Source: Flammulina velutipes (lineage: Eukaryota > Basidiomycota > Agaricomycetes > Agaricales > Physalacriaceae). From it: 64,000 nt of DNA. Positions 10,793 to 22,597 of this stretch are shown piece after piece (within the stretch, counting starts at the first letter, position 1; each line of letters opens with the position of its first letter). Under the pieces are notes generated by a model. It made no database searches. It was not told the DNA's origin and saw only the letters and a program-made list of their open reading frames with translations. The stretch lies in assembly GCA_011800155.1 (NCBI GenBank), contig CM022370.1:310001-374000 (forward strand), written 5' to 3'. The position numbers and the translations under genes are program-made.

Positions 10793-12216
10793 CTTGTTGG
10801 CGACCGTCCTGACTTAGATAGCCCCGTATTACAAGAAAGCAGAGGTCTCGTTCTCGTCGAGGCAGCTAAACTCTTACCGTACTACCACAACGGAGACCAG
10901 GTCGTCAAACTAAGGCTACTTGAGTCACAGGGCATCAACGAAGGAAGAGGCTGCTCACGGCATCCAGGCAATGCCCTAGATGAATAGGACGGCGTTTTGA
11001 GATCACTCGACACGATCAAGTCAATGTCATGGCAAACGAAGGTGAACGAGATAGTATTCAGGTGGCGAAGAAATCATTACTCTAGGGATAAGTGACCATC
11101 TGTTGGCTACGGATCAGTGTAAATTGCGAGCATGACATGTATCACGCACCGAAGCGTACAAAGAGACGGGGACCACCTTTCGCGAGCGGCGAGCGTGGCC
11201 CGTAGTGGGATTCGACGAGCAAAAGCTGTGCCCATCCGATGTTCGTACTCCGAGTAGTCGGTGGAGGATGTGATGGAGATTGTATCGCTTTCTGTGAAAC
11301 GTGAGGTGTTTATAGCTCGAAGAAGTAGGGTCGCTTGGTGTGGGCGTTTGACCTCTTCAAGCTTTCTTTCCAGCAGGAAGCCAGTAGAACATTCTCGGAG
11401 AATCATGGTACGTGATGAGGCTGCGTGAAAAATCTCGTAAGAGCAGGAAGCGACGAGAATTGTACGGCGCACCTGAACGGCTGTGTGGTTCGCGTCATAC
11501 GCATGTATTTGTGCAATAGGCCTCAGCCTTCATGCTTCGTCTAAACAACCTGTCTGTCAATGCGAGAAGGCGAACATCCAGGCTCCATAATTCTCCCAAA
11601 AAACGCAAAGAAATTTGATTGAGATTGCGACGACTGTCAGTCTTGATATTCGTAGACTCGGTCAGACTCGCGCTCGAAAAGAGAGAGAGGTTCGAAGTTG
11701 ATCATGGTGGTAAGTTAGAGTGGGAAGGATCGGCTTACCCCGGGCTTCCTTTCTTCCTTTCTTCCTTGCCATGCCAACAGCTTGAAAGGATATTCTGTTG
11801 ACTCTCTGACTGATAGGAGAATGCTCTATACTTGTACTTTTGAGTCGACACTTCAAGTACGTATACGTGCGTCAACTTCCGAGGCCGAAGCGTATATGAA
11901 GCCATACCTTTTGCGGAGACTCAGACCTTTCGAATGCTCTTTCTCGATATCTCAACTGTATAATCTCTGGCGTCTTTGAACTCTACTGTGTCACCACATA
12001 TATCTTTATCTGCAGTGGCAGTTTGGTATCTACGGCGCGTCGTACGACGATCATCATCCCGGTCGAATTGACCGACACCTTCGATACCTCCTAATCACCC
12101 ACTTGGAGTCATCTACGTTTCAGCGTGGTATGATATATCAAACGGCCATACCGTATACCCCAGCCGAAACCTGTGCGCCACTATCATGGCCATGATAACA
12201 ATCATCGCCGACACGA
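10793..12216. other. Intergenic stretch with weak coding traces
   Basis: On the plus strand about 60 codons are open near 10798-10986 (EAAKLLPYYHNGDQVVKL) without an ATG or matching exons. On the minus strand 11107-11472 is open but has no splice support. A CT-rich stretch lies at 11745-11770. These may be remnants of one decayed gene; none is strong enough to call. Confidence 0.3.
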
Positions 12217-12224
12217 TATAAAAG
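12217..12224 (+). promoter_or_regulatory. TATA box of the Kre9-like gene
   Basis: TATAAAAG lies 129 bp before the ATG at 12346, followed by a strongly pyrimidine-rich leader (12255-12335), a common arrangement in highly expressed fungal genes. Confidence 0.6.
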
Positions 12225-12345
12225 ACTACCTCGCTGGGCTGTACGCTTAGGGCCCCTTGCTTTTCTCACTTCTGCCCCACTCTCGATTTTCTCTTTTTCT
12301 CTTGCTGCGCGAGCTCTTGTTCTATTCTTCCTTTTCTTTGCTACC

Positions 12346-12895
12346 ATGAACTTCACGATCTTCACCCTTGCCTTTCTATCCACTATTGTCGCATCAGCAC
12401 CGATCTATCCCGAAATCCTCGCTGCGAGAGACGTTTACGTTCCGCCTATCACTTTCCCAACTGCTGGGGCTGAGTGGGTTATAGGCTCTAAACAAACTAT
12501 TACTTGGTGAGCAAAGTTTACCTCGAGTCGCCGTTGACGGTGATATTCTAAACATGTTCAAAGGGACGTCTCAAATCCCCCAACTCAGATAACAAATCCA
12601 TCCGGGAGTATCAGGTTAAGGAAGGGAGGTTTAACCACTTCTGGTGCGTGAGAGCTTTGCCTGGTCCCGGTCATGATCTAATCATGCATCTATCCAGTCG
12701 TTCTCGCCCACGGCTTCGACATTTTGGATGGCAAAGCCGAAATAACTGTCCCTTCGGTTGCTAAAGGAGACGACTACGTCGTTGTCCGTACGTAGAACAT
12801 TTCTCTAGCCACCGAATTGCGACTGACGTTGACCAGTCTTTGGCGACTCTGGCAATTTTAGCCCAGAGTTCACGATCACTGGTCGCTCGGCATGA
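12346..12895 (+). CDS. Secreted Kre9/Knh1-like N-terminal domain protein
   Basis: Exons 12346-12506, 12564-12643, 12698-12787 and 12837-12895 join to 129 residues. Residues 1-18 are a signal peptide (MNFTIFTLAFLSTIVASA). The rest follows the pattern of the yeast cell-wall synthesis protein Kre9/Knh1 N-terminal domain family: VYVPPITFPTAG, then WVIGSKQTITWDVSNPP, a leucine-rich strand, and the signature DYVVVLFGDSGNFSPEFTI. Basidiomycete members are usually longer and continue into a Ser/Thr-rich tail with a GPI signal; this one stops right after the domain, so it is probably freely secreted. The family is linked to beta-1,6-glucan and wall assembly; the role here is inferred. Confidence 0.8.
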
Positions 12896-13226
12896 TGATA
12901 TCCTACTTGACTGCAGGCCGTTCTCTAATTTATTTAAATGGACAAACTCGCTTCCAATGTAGCACCGGCATCCTGCGATGGGAGCCTAATAGTTAAGTCG
13001 TAATATCTATACCTATTAATTTGCTCTATCAGACCGTCATATCCTATCCTACTGCATCTTTCGCTTTACTGGCGAGTACAGTATGGTCAGAGCTACAACA
13101 GCTTGACATTTGCAATACCGTATAATTACCACTGACAATCAGGTGCTCTGGTTTGGCCCTGTCGATCATGCGTCATAGCCCATTGTCACTCCGTGGTCTA
13201 AACGAACAAAGGCGACGAATGCTACT
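12896..13226. other. Intergenic stretch between two plus-strand genes
   Basis: About 330 bp with AT-rich patches at 12925-13025, probably the 3' region of the Kre9-like gene, followed by the promoter of the pseudokinase gene. No gene seen. Confidence 0.5.
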
Positions 13227-13234
13227 TATAAAAG
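13227..13234 (+). promoter_or_regulatory. TATA box of the pseudokinase gene
   Basis: TATAAAAG lies 44 bp before the ATG at 13271, favouring that start. Confidence 0.6.
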
Positions 13235-13270
13235 CCTATCGCTCGTGCTCCCGATCTTGACATACAAATT

Positions 13271-14619
13271 ATGTCGAGCATTCCTCAGCCGAACGCCTCA
13301 CGCGAAGATCCTCTCGTTCATCGACGTGACATACCTTCACAGACTAGTCCGGGCGCACACATCACTTCAAGATCTCAACTTCAGACATCACCTCCACATA
13401 CCCAGAGGTATCAGAAGTCTCCTGGCGTCGATCATCCTACTTCGGTCTTCAAAGACTCCTGCGAAATCATCTACCGCACTGTGTGGGTCCATGGACTGCA
13501 CAACCTCTCTTACTTCATCCTAGAGGAAAAGATAGCAACCTCTTCATTTGGGGCAGTCTTCAAAGGTATGATCCTCGCATAAATCACACCTTTTATTTGC
13601 TGACGACGTTAATTTAGCACGAAGCACCAGACACAAGAATCCGTACGCCATCAATGTCTTGAATAAAAAGGACGTCGTTTCGAATTATTACGTTGATAAT
13701 ATCAACAGGAAAGCGTCTGTGCTTCTCCGTGGACGATCCCCTTTCCTCTGCTACGGCAACATCGCTTACCAAGATATCGACAACCTCTACATAATCATGA
13801 ACTTCGCCGGAGGCGGAGACCTTTCGCGCTTCATCCATGCCATGGAGGTGAGCCTTACTACGAAACGTCACCATAACAAAATCTAATCCTTTTCTCAGAA
13901 AATCCCTGAATCAGACGCCACCTTCTACGCCGCTGAACTGTTCCTCGCGATTTCATACTTCCACACTCTGGGTGCCGTCCACCGCACCATCACACCCGAG
14001 AACATTCTCATCACGCACAAAGGACATCTACAACTCTCTGGGTTCGGCTCCGTCGAACGTATCGACGTCAATATTCCGCCATCGCCCTTGCGTGGTAAAC
14101 CAACGGTGTACACAGCGCCCGAGGTGGCGCAACAGTTTCACTGCACCGAGACCTCCGACTACTACTCTTTGGGCGTTATAATATTTGAGCTCCTTACTGG
14201 CAGGACACCTACCGGCGCCGGACTTCACTGGGACGAAGACTCCGGCGTCTCGGATGAAGCAAAGGATCTCATCACAAAGCTCCTCTGTCCGGAACCATGG
14301 TACAGACTGGGATCCGCTGCATGTGGCGGGATTCAAGGGGTCATGAACCATCCTTGGTTCAAGTCCGTTGACTGGTACAAGGCTAGTATGCTGCAAGTTG
14401 ACGCTCCATATCAGCCAATATTAAAAGATGACCATGATACTTTCTTGTGCGTAATATTTTCGCTTACATATCTTTCCAGTCTGAACTCTTCATAGGTTTG
14501 GTAGGAATTATTATGTTCCAAACGCTGAGATGTTGATTGGTGGTGATACTGCCAGTGCGAGCGAGGATGGCTCTTTTTGTAACATATTTCCTGAATTCCA
14601 GTTCTGGAGAACTAGTTAA
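13271..14619 (+). CDS. AGC-like protein pseudokinase
   Basis: Exons run from 13271 with introns near 13566-13617, 13848-13898 and 14447-14493, ending at TAA 14617-14619. The fold is that of an AGC kinase: a glycine-loop remnant (KIATSSFGAVFKG), NLYIIMNFAGGGDLSRFIH for the hinge, an APE-like TAPE and a C-lobe ending NHPWFKSVDW, followed by an AGC-style tail. All three catalytic landmarks are changed: the ATP lysine position reads YAINVLNKK (Asn), the catalytic loop HRTITPEN (Thr for Asp) and the DFG position SGFGS (Gly for Asp). It should not phosphorylate substrates and may act as a scaffold or decoy. It resembles the active kinases at 26820, 28761 and 49323 in exon layout and in the tail. 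Confidence 0.75.
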
Positions 14620-14767
14620 TGAATCGTTGTAGCTGTGTTGTAGTGATTATACACCCAATAACGTTTGGAATGCTGAGCGCAATCAGTGGCACGTGACCGT
14701 GACCCTTCCAATTTCGAGAAAGAAGACGATCATGACAACGTATCGTAGCTAACCTCATACGCTGCAA

Positions 14768-14774
14768 TATAAAT
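14768..14774 (+). promoter_or_regulatory. TATA box that argues for a later start of the membrane protein gene
   Basis: TATAAAT lies only 33 bp before the in-frame ATG at 14801 but 129 bp before ATG 14897. Transcription would begin at or after 14801, so the later ATG, in an ACCACC context, is preferred. Confidence 0.5.
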
Positions 14775-14896
14775 TGAGCGCGTAGTGCGTGAGAAGTAGC
14801 ATGGGAAGGCTGGATGACAAGAAAGAAGATCCCGTCGGCTCCTTTGATGAGTCATCATCCATTTCGGCACCCTGGCAATGCCTACGTCTTACCACC

Positions 14897-15945
14897 ATGC
14901 TCGTCTTCAGCAACGACGAGAAAACGCCTAGATACCATGTCCTTGCCAATCTTCTCTTCTTAACGTCCTGGTCTATTCCCAGACTCGCAGATCCTCATCT
15001 CCCAAACCCATCGACAGACAAAGACTGTTACTTCTGGCCCATTCTCGCAACGATACCGCTTTACCTCGCGACTACTGCGTGGCACATCAAGCACCCGGTT
15101 CAGGTCACTCATAGCCGTTGCATGTATCGTCTCGCCCTTCCTTCTCTTCTGAGCCTAGTGCTCATCAAGGTCTGCGGACAGATATCCGATGGTGAGTCTT
15201 AACGTTCGTGCTCACCATATGAATGTTAACTCCATCCCTACAAGAACATTACACCTTGAGGCTCATCTCTGGATATTCGATGTTCTTTGCTTTTCCTCTA
15301 CTCGCCATCCTCGCCTACAGATTCCCTCCAGATCCTGTCCAACCAGAACCTTCGCCTTGGTGTCTGGTGATGACCGCTCTAACTTCTCGGATGATATGTG
15401 CTGTTCTAGAGCTAGATAGGCTGACGGATTCCGAGCTCCGAGAACGCCAGATGAGCGAAACGGTCTACTTCTTCATCTGCTTGGTCGCAGCCTTGATTTG
15501 CCTCGCCTACATTGCTACGACGTTCAGCCTTCCGACAAGCGACCGCGTCACGCACGACTTTACTGTCAGTCTCGTTTCTCCCGCGGTGTGCTGGTTCGTC
15601 ATTCTATGCTGTCGCTTCTTGCCTGATAGTACGTCTTAACGAATCAACATTTCCTGTGAACACATACTAATATACGCCAGTCTCATCCGAGCTGAGATAC
15701 CGCATCGCGAGTCGCACTTGGGACATCTCTCTTCCTATTATACTATTCCACGCATATGTTCGGCAGCGCTCGTACACGGAGATCGGAAAGAGCATTCAGG
15801 ACAACATCAAGTCGTCACCAATGTGGTGGCTTCTTGCCTCTCCAGCTGTGTGGGTACGTGATTCTCTTCCATTACGAGTTCTTGGGTCCATGAATACACT
15901 TTTCGACTCCAGGGGTTGGCCAAATTCACATATAACGCTCTTTGA
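14897..15945 (+). CDS. Multi-pass membrane protein, hypothetical
   Basis: Exons start at 14897 (or 14801) and are separated by introns near 15191-15241, 15630-15680 and 15855-15912; the stop is at 15943-15945. The protein has about seven to eight hydrophobic segments, among them ANLLFLTSWSI, FWPILATIPLYLATTAW, MFFAFPLLAILAY, VYFFICLVAALICLAY and SLVSPAVCWFVILC. The C-terminal part is amphipathic and ends with a last helix around MWWLLASPAVWGLAKF. No transporter signature is recognisable. It is presumably an integral membrane protein of unknown function. Confidence 0.6.
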
Positions 15946-16658
15946 TTGAACTACCTCTTCGTTTGTACGTTTGGACCCCTGCCACCTTCTAGCTTTGACT
16001 CTTCTTGTACGCCACGCTCTCTGTGAACCTGTGTGTATTCTGTTGTCGCTTTCTATGAGAACGAACCTGTGCGATATGCTATGGCTTTCGAATCATCTGT
16101 CGTTACAAGTTGCTTCGATACATACAACACGGACGGACGCATTTGGCAAGACGGTTTGGTTACAGTTTAGATCAACTGATCGCCTCTGTCCGACGTTTCC
16201 AATGTATAGCTGAGGCTTGAATTATTGAAATCTCCATACCAGTGTCTTCGTCGACTTCACTTCTCCATGTGCCGGCATAGCGGTCAATATAATAATTCTT
16301 TGAATGATTTCTCCGATAGGACATTATGTACCCCTTGGCATGTTCACCTCACCATGTCTTCGAGAGCATATCATAGCCACTCTACAGCTCTTCGCTTGAC
16401 AGTTCATTGCGCCCTGGACCCTGTACCTTGCAGTTTTCCTCACGCACCGCCACTTGCCCTGGTATACCTAGAGGCTAGCATAGCCTTTCCGAGTCGTCCG
16501 AAAGGGTATGACACGTCGATCCATGCTGTGCACTCAGTAGAACGAGGCGCTGATGCGCATGACAGTTGACTCTTTCTAAGTACCATATAGAACTGCCGGC
16601 TGCGCCGGAAGTAAGAAGTCGTACACGTCGCACAGCAACTCATGTATCCACCATCCGC
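15946..16658. other. Intergenic stretch of 0.7 kb
   Basis: No spliced or long coding frame is supported. A minus-strand frame at 16440-17069 runs antisense across the bZIP gene and is read as a shadow. Confidence 0.4.
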
Positions 16659-16667
16659 TTTTAAATA
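16659..16667 (+). promoter_or_regulatory. TATA-like box of the bZIP gene
   Basis: TTTTAAATA lies about 80 bp before the ATG at 16739. Confidence 0.45.
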
Positions 16668-16738
16668 CTCTGCCATTCGTTCGTTGCAAAACCTATCACC
16701 ACCCCCTTCTCTCGAGCTCGTAAACTTACCACTGCCCG

Positions 16739-17008
16739 ATGCCGCACCACGATACCGCCGCATCCTTGGCATCAACGCCACACAACGTCGATATGAACGA
16801 GCTGCTCGATCGACGACGCAGAAATCGTATCGCGGCGCAGAATTCACGGAAGAGAAAGGAGGGACAATTACGGTCTCTGGAATCGCAGATTGAGGAGTTG
16901 AGGAAGGAGGTGGAGAGGTGGAAGACGATGACAGAGGTGCTGGAGGGGATGATGAAGGGGACGCCGCTTGTGGGTCCGGGGTCAGCAATGGCGGAGCGTT
17001 CACTATGA
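16739..17008 (+). CDS. Very short bZIP protein
   Basis: A single exon encodes 89 residues. Residues 25-45 form a bZIP basic region with the signature NRIAAQNSRKRK (N-x2-AA-x2-S-R), followed by a leucine-zipper-like helix LRSLESQIEELRKEVERW with heptad spacing. Only about 20 residues follow. Fungal bZIP factors usually carry long regulatory regions; here there is none, so this may be a dimerisation partner or inhibitor (microProtein-like). A further exon downstream is possible but no good donor was found before the stop. Confidence 0.7.
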   Translation: MPHHDTAASLASTPHNVDMNELLDRRRRNRIAAQNSRKRKEGQLRSLESQIEELRKEVERWKTMTEVLEGMMKGTPLVGPGSAMAERSL

Positions 17009-17410
17009 AGGAAGTGGACCTATTCTGGAACTTCCAACGTGGACGCCACACCACGATCATGAAATTCAACGGCGGTCGGAGGGAAGGTACTTTTGCGAGC
17101 GGGAATCTTGGATGAAATTTTTTTCGTATTCGAAGGACATGAGATGATGAGAGGGAAAGCCTACGATGATTGGATCCCTAGATATGTGGCGCAGGCGACG
17201 GACTTTTATACCACGATACCCTATACCCCAACTGTAGCATACGAACTGAATCCATGGACACAACTGAAGGCAGGAGAAAGCATCTGTTTATTGTTAAATA
17301 TCCCATAATGATTATCAAGTTGTAATCATTGACAAGAAAACGAACCACATAAGTAATTGCAAGGAGGTTATAAACTGAAGATCACGAGGTCGACTGCATT
17401 GTTCTCGCCT
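17009..17410. other. Intergenic stretch between convergent genes
   Basis: About 400 bp. The only notable frame (17093-17305) has no start context or splice support. AT-rich 17280-17360 is suitable for 3' ends of the flanking convergent genes. Confidence 0.4.
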
Positions 17411-19414
17411 TTACCAAGTCTCCCGGGTGAAGTCAGCGTGGGGATAGACCTCCTTGATCCATTCGAGGAGACGCCAGGCGGGGGTCGCATAGGTAATATA
17501 GGTGCCCGTCAAATCCATCTGGTTCTTTCGCATGCCAGAGTGAAGGAGTCCGACCATATCCCCTCTGCCGTTGACGATGAGGGAACCCGAGTCCCCCTTG
17601 AGTGAAAAAGGTTTACTTTCCTTGTCGTAGTTATAGACCGCAAGTTCGACAGATTGGACACCTTTCTCGTCACATAAGAACGACTCCAGTCCAGCATAGC
17701 GGCCGAGGGTGAGATTAGAGGCGTATCCGTCCTTGAGGACGAAGAGGCATGGCTCGCCGTTGAGGTCGAGTGATTTCGGATTGGCCAATTGCTCTTTAGT
17801 GACGAAGCCCCCGATTCTCAAGAGGCCTTCTGGAGGGTATTCGACCACTGGTTTAGAGTCAGCTCGGGGATCCATGAGCCTCTGAAAACGGACGTCGTCT
17901 AGTTTACCTGGAAAGGTTGTTTTCTATGGAAAAATATCGCTTGAGGGAAGTGATTCGAAACGCACCGAGGTCAATGATGTTGCCCATGAAGTTGGGCTTG
18001 AACCTGTACCCCTGGAGTCGGATGGTTGCCCAATCTTGAGTGTAGCTTTCATTGTCGACGTCGACAGAAATGGGAGGGGAGTATTCAAGGGCGCCGATAC
18101 CACGACAGCCGAAGTCAATCCAACTGGGGCCTACAAGATTATAGAACTTCTCCAGTTCGATGATGGCCTCTCGATGCTCGTCTATTTCCTGAAGGGCTTG
18201 CCTGATGGACTCGGTGGTATGCTTATCCCCGCCCCCTTTCGCCAGCTCGGCCTTGAGATGCGCAATCTCAATGGCGCGTGCACTGGCCATTCTACCATGG
18301 CGAACGACCTCGACCCTAATCTCGTCATAAACCTCTTGGAAGCGAAATAATCCACAGACCCGGATGATCCGGTGAAGTGACTTGGAAGTCCTGAAGTCGT
18401 ATTTCCTGTGATCCTGCTTGCAGACAACGTGGCGATTCGTGACGAGGAGGACCTTCTCGCTGGGATCACCGTTCTGGTCAAGGTTCTCGTGGAAATAGAA
18501 ACCGCCGGTGCCTTGGTCGCCGATGTAATCCTTCGCCATAGCATCAGCGGCAATGGGAATTGAGAGCGCGGTCGTGAGGTGGTGGCGGGGAAGAGCAGTG
18601 GGGTCGCGCTTACCGACGGCAGGGAGGAGTGGGGCAAAGAGCCTCGATGTGATGCCTTCGCACCACTCAACTTCAACCCCGGAGACATTATTGTCAGCCA
18701 GAAGCTGGAGGATGTCCTGGGAGACCTCGTGTGCGATGTTGACAGAGGTCGAACCAGGATAGACGGATATCCAGATGACGACAGGACCGAAACTCCCATC
18801 CTCTCCATACAGTCCAGAAGCGGGCGGTATTGATAGAGTAGTTCCTCTTTACAGCAGTGTTGACCAGCTCATCAATTTCAGGCCCAAGAATGTGCCAAAC
18901 CCGGTTGAGCGTCGTGTTATGCACTGGGCGGGCGAACTTGGTAGGCGGATGCGCAATGGAACTGCTGGACGGCGTCCACCAGGGACCGTTCTCCCAGCTC
19001 GTGCGGTAAAGTAGCTCGGGGTGCTCAGTGTTATGTGCGATGCCATAGTAATACCAGGCTCGCTCCAGCTCCGAGACTGTGTAAGCGGGGCCTATCGTCC
19101 TATCACTGTCCTGGGAGTCTGTAGATTCTGAATCGCTCAGGTCTGGGGGATCTTGTGATGCTGTGTCCGCCTCTCCTTCAGATTCATATTTCATATTCTG
19201 GATAACAAAAGGCAACACATCTAGATCGAATGTGATGAGTGTGGGAGACACGAAAGAAACCAAGCCACTCGCCCTGGAACTCTGGATGATTGGCCATGTC
19301 CTTCACGAATTGTTTGGCAAAATCTGGAGTGTCTACAAGGATGGCGCTGAGGGTCGTAGAAACAAGGGGAAAGACAACGGAATTACCATAATCCATGATT
19401 GAAAGAGTGTCCAT
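17411..19414 (-). CDS. PA-clan (trypsin-fold) serine protease-like protein
   Basis: Minus-strand gene from ATG 19414 to the stop at 17411. An intron of about 41-54 bp lies near 19200-19255 (its exact ends are uncertain) and another near 17908-17965. The N-terminal half carries motifs typical of a large basidiomycete family: LLYRTSW.., a central domain with GPVVIWISVYPGS, and IPIAADAMAKD. The protease half has all triad positions: LLVTNRHVV (His), YTQDWATIRL (Asp) and KGDSGSLIVNG (Ser in GDSGS). A helical insertion sits between His and Asp. There is no signal peptide, so the enzyme is probably cytoplasmic or nuclear. Substrate unknown. Confidence 0.75.
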
Positions 19415-19616
19415 GAGTAATTGAGTTCGTGGTAAGAAACAAAAGATGGAGTTGACTCAGTTGAGTGAAGGAGGACAAATAGCCCCTGTCTAATTTCGCT
19501 CTAAATTGGGTCTTGATCTAGGACGCGAGACCCAGCAAGCTAAGCCTTGGGAGACTCTTTGGGACTTGTGCAGCGTACAAAAGGCGTTACATAGCACGTT
19601 CATTAAAGACCAGTCA

Positions 19617-22408
19617 TCATTTCTCTACAGGGTCAGCTCCAATCCTCAAAGCCTCATCCAAAATATTTTCACGATTTAGATACTTATGCGCCTTCACTTG
19701 CCTGAACCCAAACCTCGTCTTCCAATTCCAATGCGTCATCTACACAATCCATCCGAATCAGTCCCCCTCCCGCCAAAGAAAGAAAAACCACTCACATGCC
19801 CAATCAGATCAAGCAACAGACCAGTCTCCTTCGTCCAACACCCATCATTCATCTTCCCCACCTTCGACTGAACCTTCAACATAATCTTGGGCAGGTCAAA
19901 ATGCTTATCGCCTTCCAACTTTGGCGCCTTTCGTCCAATCAGCAACATTAACCAAAAGGAAGAGGCGAACACACCTCTGCGTCCCTAGCCATAGTCATCG
20001 GAACTTCCAACGTCACACATAGAGTTGCTAGGATCGAGATACCCAACGCGAAAATATCAGTCTTCGTTCCAGAGAATACGCCTTTGTCCCAGTCATCAGA
20101 CTCTGTGATTTCCGGAGGAACGAACCCTTCCGTGCCCGACCAACCAGAAATATAGATATCCTTAGGATTCTCTTCGTCGACCACGGTAGACAGCCCAAAG
20201 TCAATGATTCGAAGGCGGGGACACCCTCCTGGACCGGATTCGCACGTCTGCATGAAATTCGACGGCTTGATGTCACGGTGCACGATCCCATTTTTGTGCA
20301 GACTTTCAACTCCAAGGACCTGGAGAATCAAAGTGTCATCAGTTTCTCGCAAGGACGCTTCATCCCAGGAAACACGAACCGCCTGTGCAACAACCCTCCT
20401 AATCCAAAGCCAGCCGCCTTTTATTTCGGGAGGATAGATCTGCTCGTAGAATGGCTAACGAGAGGCATAAGAAAACAGCGAAACTTAGACGAGAATAGGG
20501 ACTGACCATAGCCATATAGATGTAGTTGCCATCCTGAACGACATCAAGAAAGCCCCCGGCGAAATCTGAAGAGGTATCCCGGATCCTCTTCAACGCCTTC
20601 AGCTCTGCCCTCAAACTCGTCAAAGTCGTCATCTCCTTCCCTTCATGCTTGTACTTTTGAGGGTGTAGCGTTCTCGCCCACGTCCGCGCGTCCTCCTCAT
20701 TGCGAAACACTATCCTCGGTTTCCGACAGTCATCGTCGACATATGTCTTCAAATATCGAATTTCCTTCTTGTTGATGACCTTCACCGCAATCGTCTCGCC
20801 CTCCTCATCCCGGGGCTTGCCGTAGTACAGGGATCCAAACGCGCTGTCGGTGGCATCCTGATGGGGGAAAAGATCGTAGGTGGCGCCAGTCGTTGGGAGT
20901 TTTAATTCGACGGCGGAAGGGATTCCGTAGTTCGATGAATGAGATCTACGAGTGCCCACAGGCGAAACGGGGTCAGATGTGACGAGGTCATCATCGCCAA
21001 TAGGATCGTCCCCTTCCACGGCGCTAAAGCTTTCATGCATACGTGGATACGGCGTCTGGGGCATAGCTGCTGCCGATCCCAAAGAGTCTCCCAATGTCAC
21101 ACTTGGAATTTCTTCCCTGTACGAATAGACACTCGGGGAATCGGTGGCATCGGCGGGGACATATATGGCTTGAGAAGATGTCGCGCCTTCTGTAGAGTTC
21201 TTGAAATGCACCGAGAGGGTGGGTAGCTTTCTGGGCTCAACTTGCGCTTCGGTATCCTCCATTTCTGCAGAGTGACGACTTGAAGATGAGACTGAGAAAT
21301 TGTACACGTGGATAATCCTGGTAGGATATCGAGCGAAGACATCGGTAGAAGGATCCTCATCCTCCGGAGACGTTCGGGCGGCGTCTGATGCTTCCCCTTC
21401 AATATCCTCGAGTACTAAGGGGTAGTCTCGGAAGGGAGGGGTATCGAGGACAGCAGCCATAGTAGGGGATTCTTCGACGTCTGGTGTAGCAGTACGATCC
21501 TCATCCTCGACCTGTAGAAAGTCCCAATTTACATCCGACGCTTTCCCTTTAACATCGGGGTTTCCGGCGGGGCCATGGATGGGAGGAGATGAATGGAAGT
21601 TACGTCCGGTAAAAGATTGGCCATTGACGTTGGATACAGGAGGAGGAAGATCATCGTCGTCCTGCTGGGTACAAGCCTCTGCTTTGGGTTCCAACTCGCA
21701 AAAGAACGGAAGAAGACGTAGAGAGGATAAATCACAGATTGAGGCTCCGTCTGGTGAAGATGTAACCGTCGAAGTGGCGGGAGGCGGTTCATCCGAAGTA
21801 GTAGGCACATCTGGAAAAAGTGGCGCGTCCTGCTTTTCCTCGACGGACGCTTCTACCAGGGGAGAAGTGGGAGGAGGGACACGCATCGCAGACGAGGTTC
21901 CACCATCCACGAGCGCCTAAGAACAAACGTTCAGAAACACAGAATACGGGAGACTGGATAGAAAACAAACCTTGCTCTCCCGAACCTGGCGGGCTTTCCC
22001 CTTCTTCCTGCCAAAAAGTCGTCGAATCTTCGTAATGAGCTTCATCAGGATCGTGTGTCGTTACAATCCCCAAGGGAAGGAAGATGTCTGGTTCATATAG
22101 GATTGGGAGAACAAGGCAATGATGAACAAGGTTCATTTGACAATAGAGGGCATCCTTGTATTGTTTAGCTAGAACAAGGTATCTTCGTCGTCCTAGAGAC
22201 GAGAACAAATGAGCATCAGTATCATCAAGTCGCAGAAGGGGTTGTGGAAAGAACGCACCAGTCAAGCATATTGGACAACCTTGGCCTGTATCCTTATCCG
22301 TCCTCTATTCATCCACACAAGGCGTTATCCACGAACAATTCTTCTGAGCCTCCGTACATTCATATGTTTGAGATAGGCAGAACGAGATGAGACGCGTAGG
22401 TTGACCAT
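19617..22408 (-). CDS. Ser/Thr protein kinase with long disordered N-terminus
   Basis: Spliced minus-strand gene ending at TGA 19619-19617. The large central exon (about 21910-20511) encodes a Ser/Pro/Glu-rich region followed by the N-lobe with IAVKVINKKE. Later exons give the C-lobe: GIVHRDIKPSNF (catalytic Asp), LRIIDFGLS (DFG), a PPE motif, and KTDIFALGISILATL. An insertion of about 25 residues lies between the ATP lysine strand and helix C. The C-terminal exons contain MTHWNWKTRFGFRQV. Upstream exons reach at least 22265; the start near 22408 is tentative because the first intron is weakly defined. Catalytic residues are intact; the pathway is unknown. Confidence 0.7.
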
Positions 22409-22597
22409 GGTGGTGAGCGGAAGAGGCGAGCCGGCAATATCCGCCACACCAATCGGGCTACTCACAGCAAAATATCGTTTCCCTTCGCTTTCGTTCCGGT
22501 ATTGAATGGATATATAGGTATATAGTAAATGTCTACCATGGCCAATGGTGCCCAAAAGAAAATAGGAATCTGCCAAAATTCAGGTATGTAGGTTGTA

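Noticed and set aside
16440..17069. 209-codon minus-strand frame across the bZIP gene
   Set aside because: It is the antisense of a clear bZIP domain, lacks splice or promoter support and has a low-complexity Ser/Pro translation.
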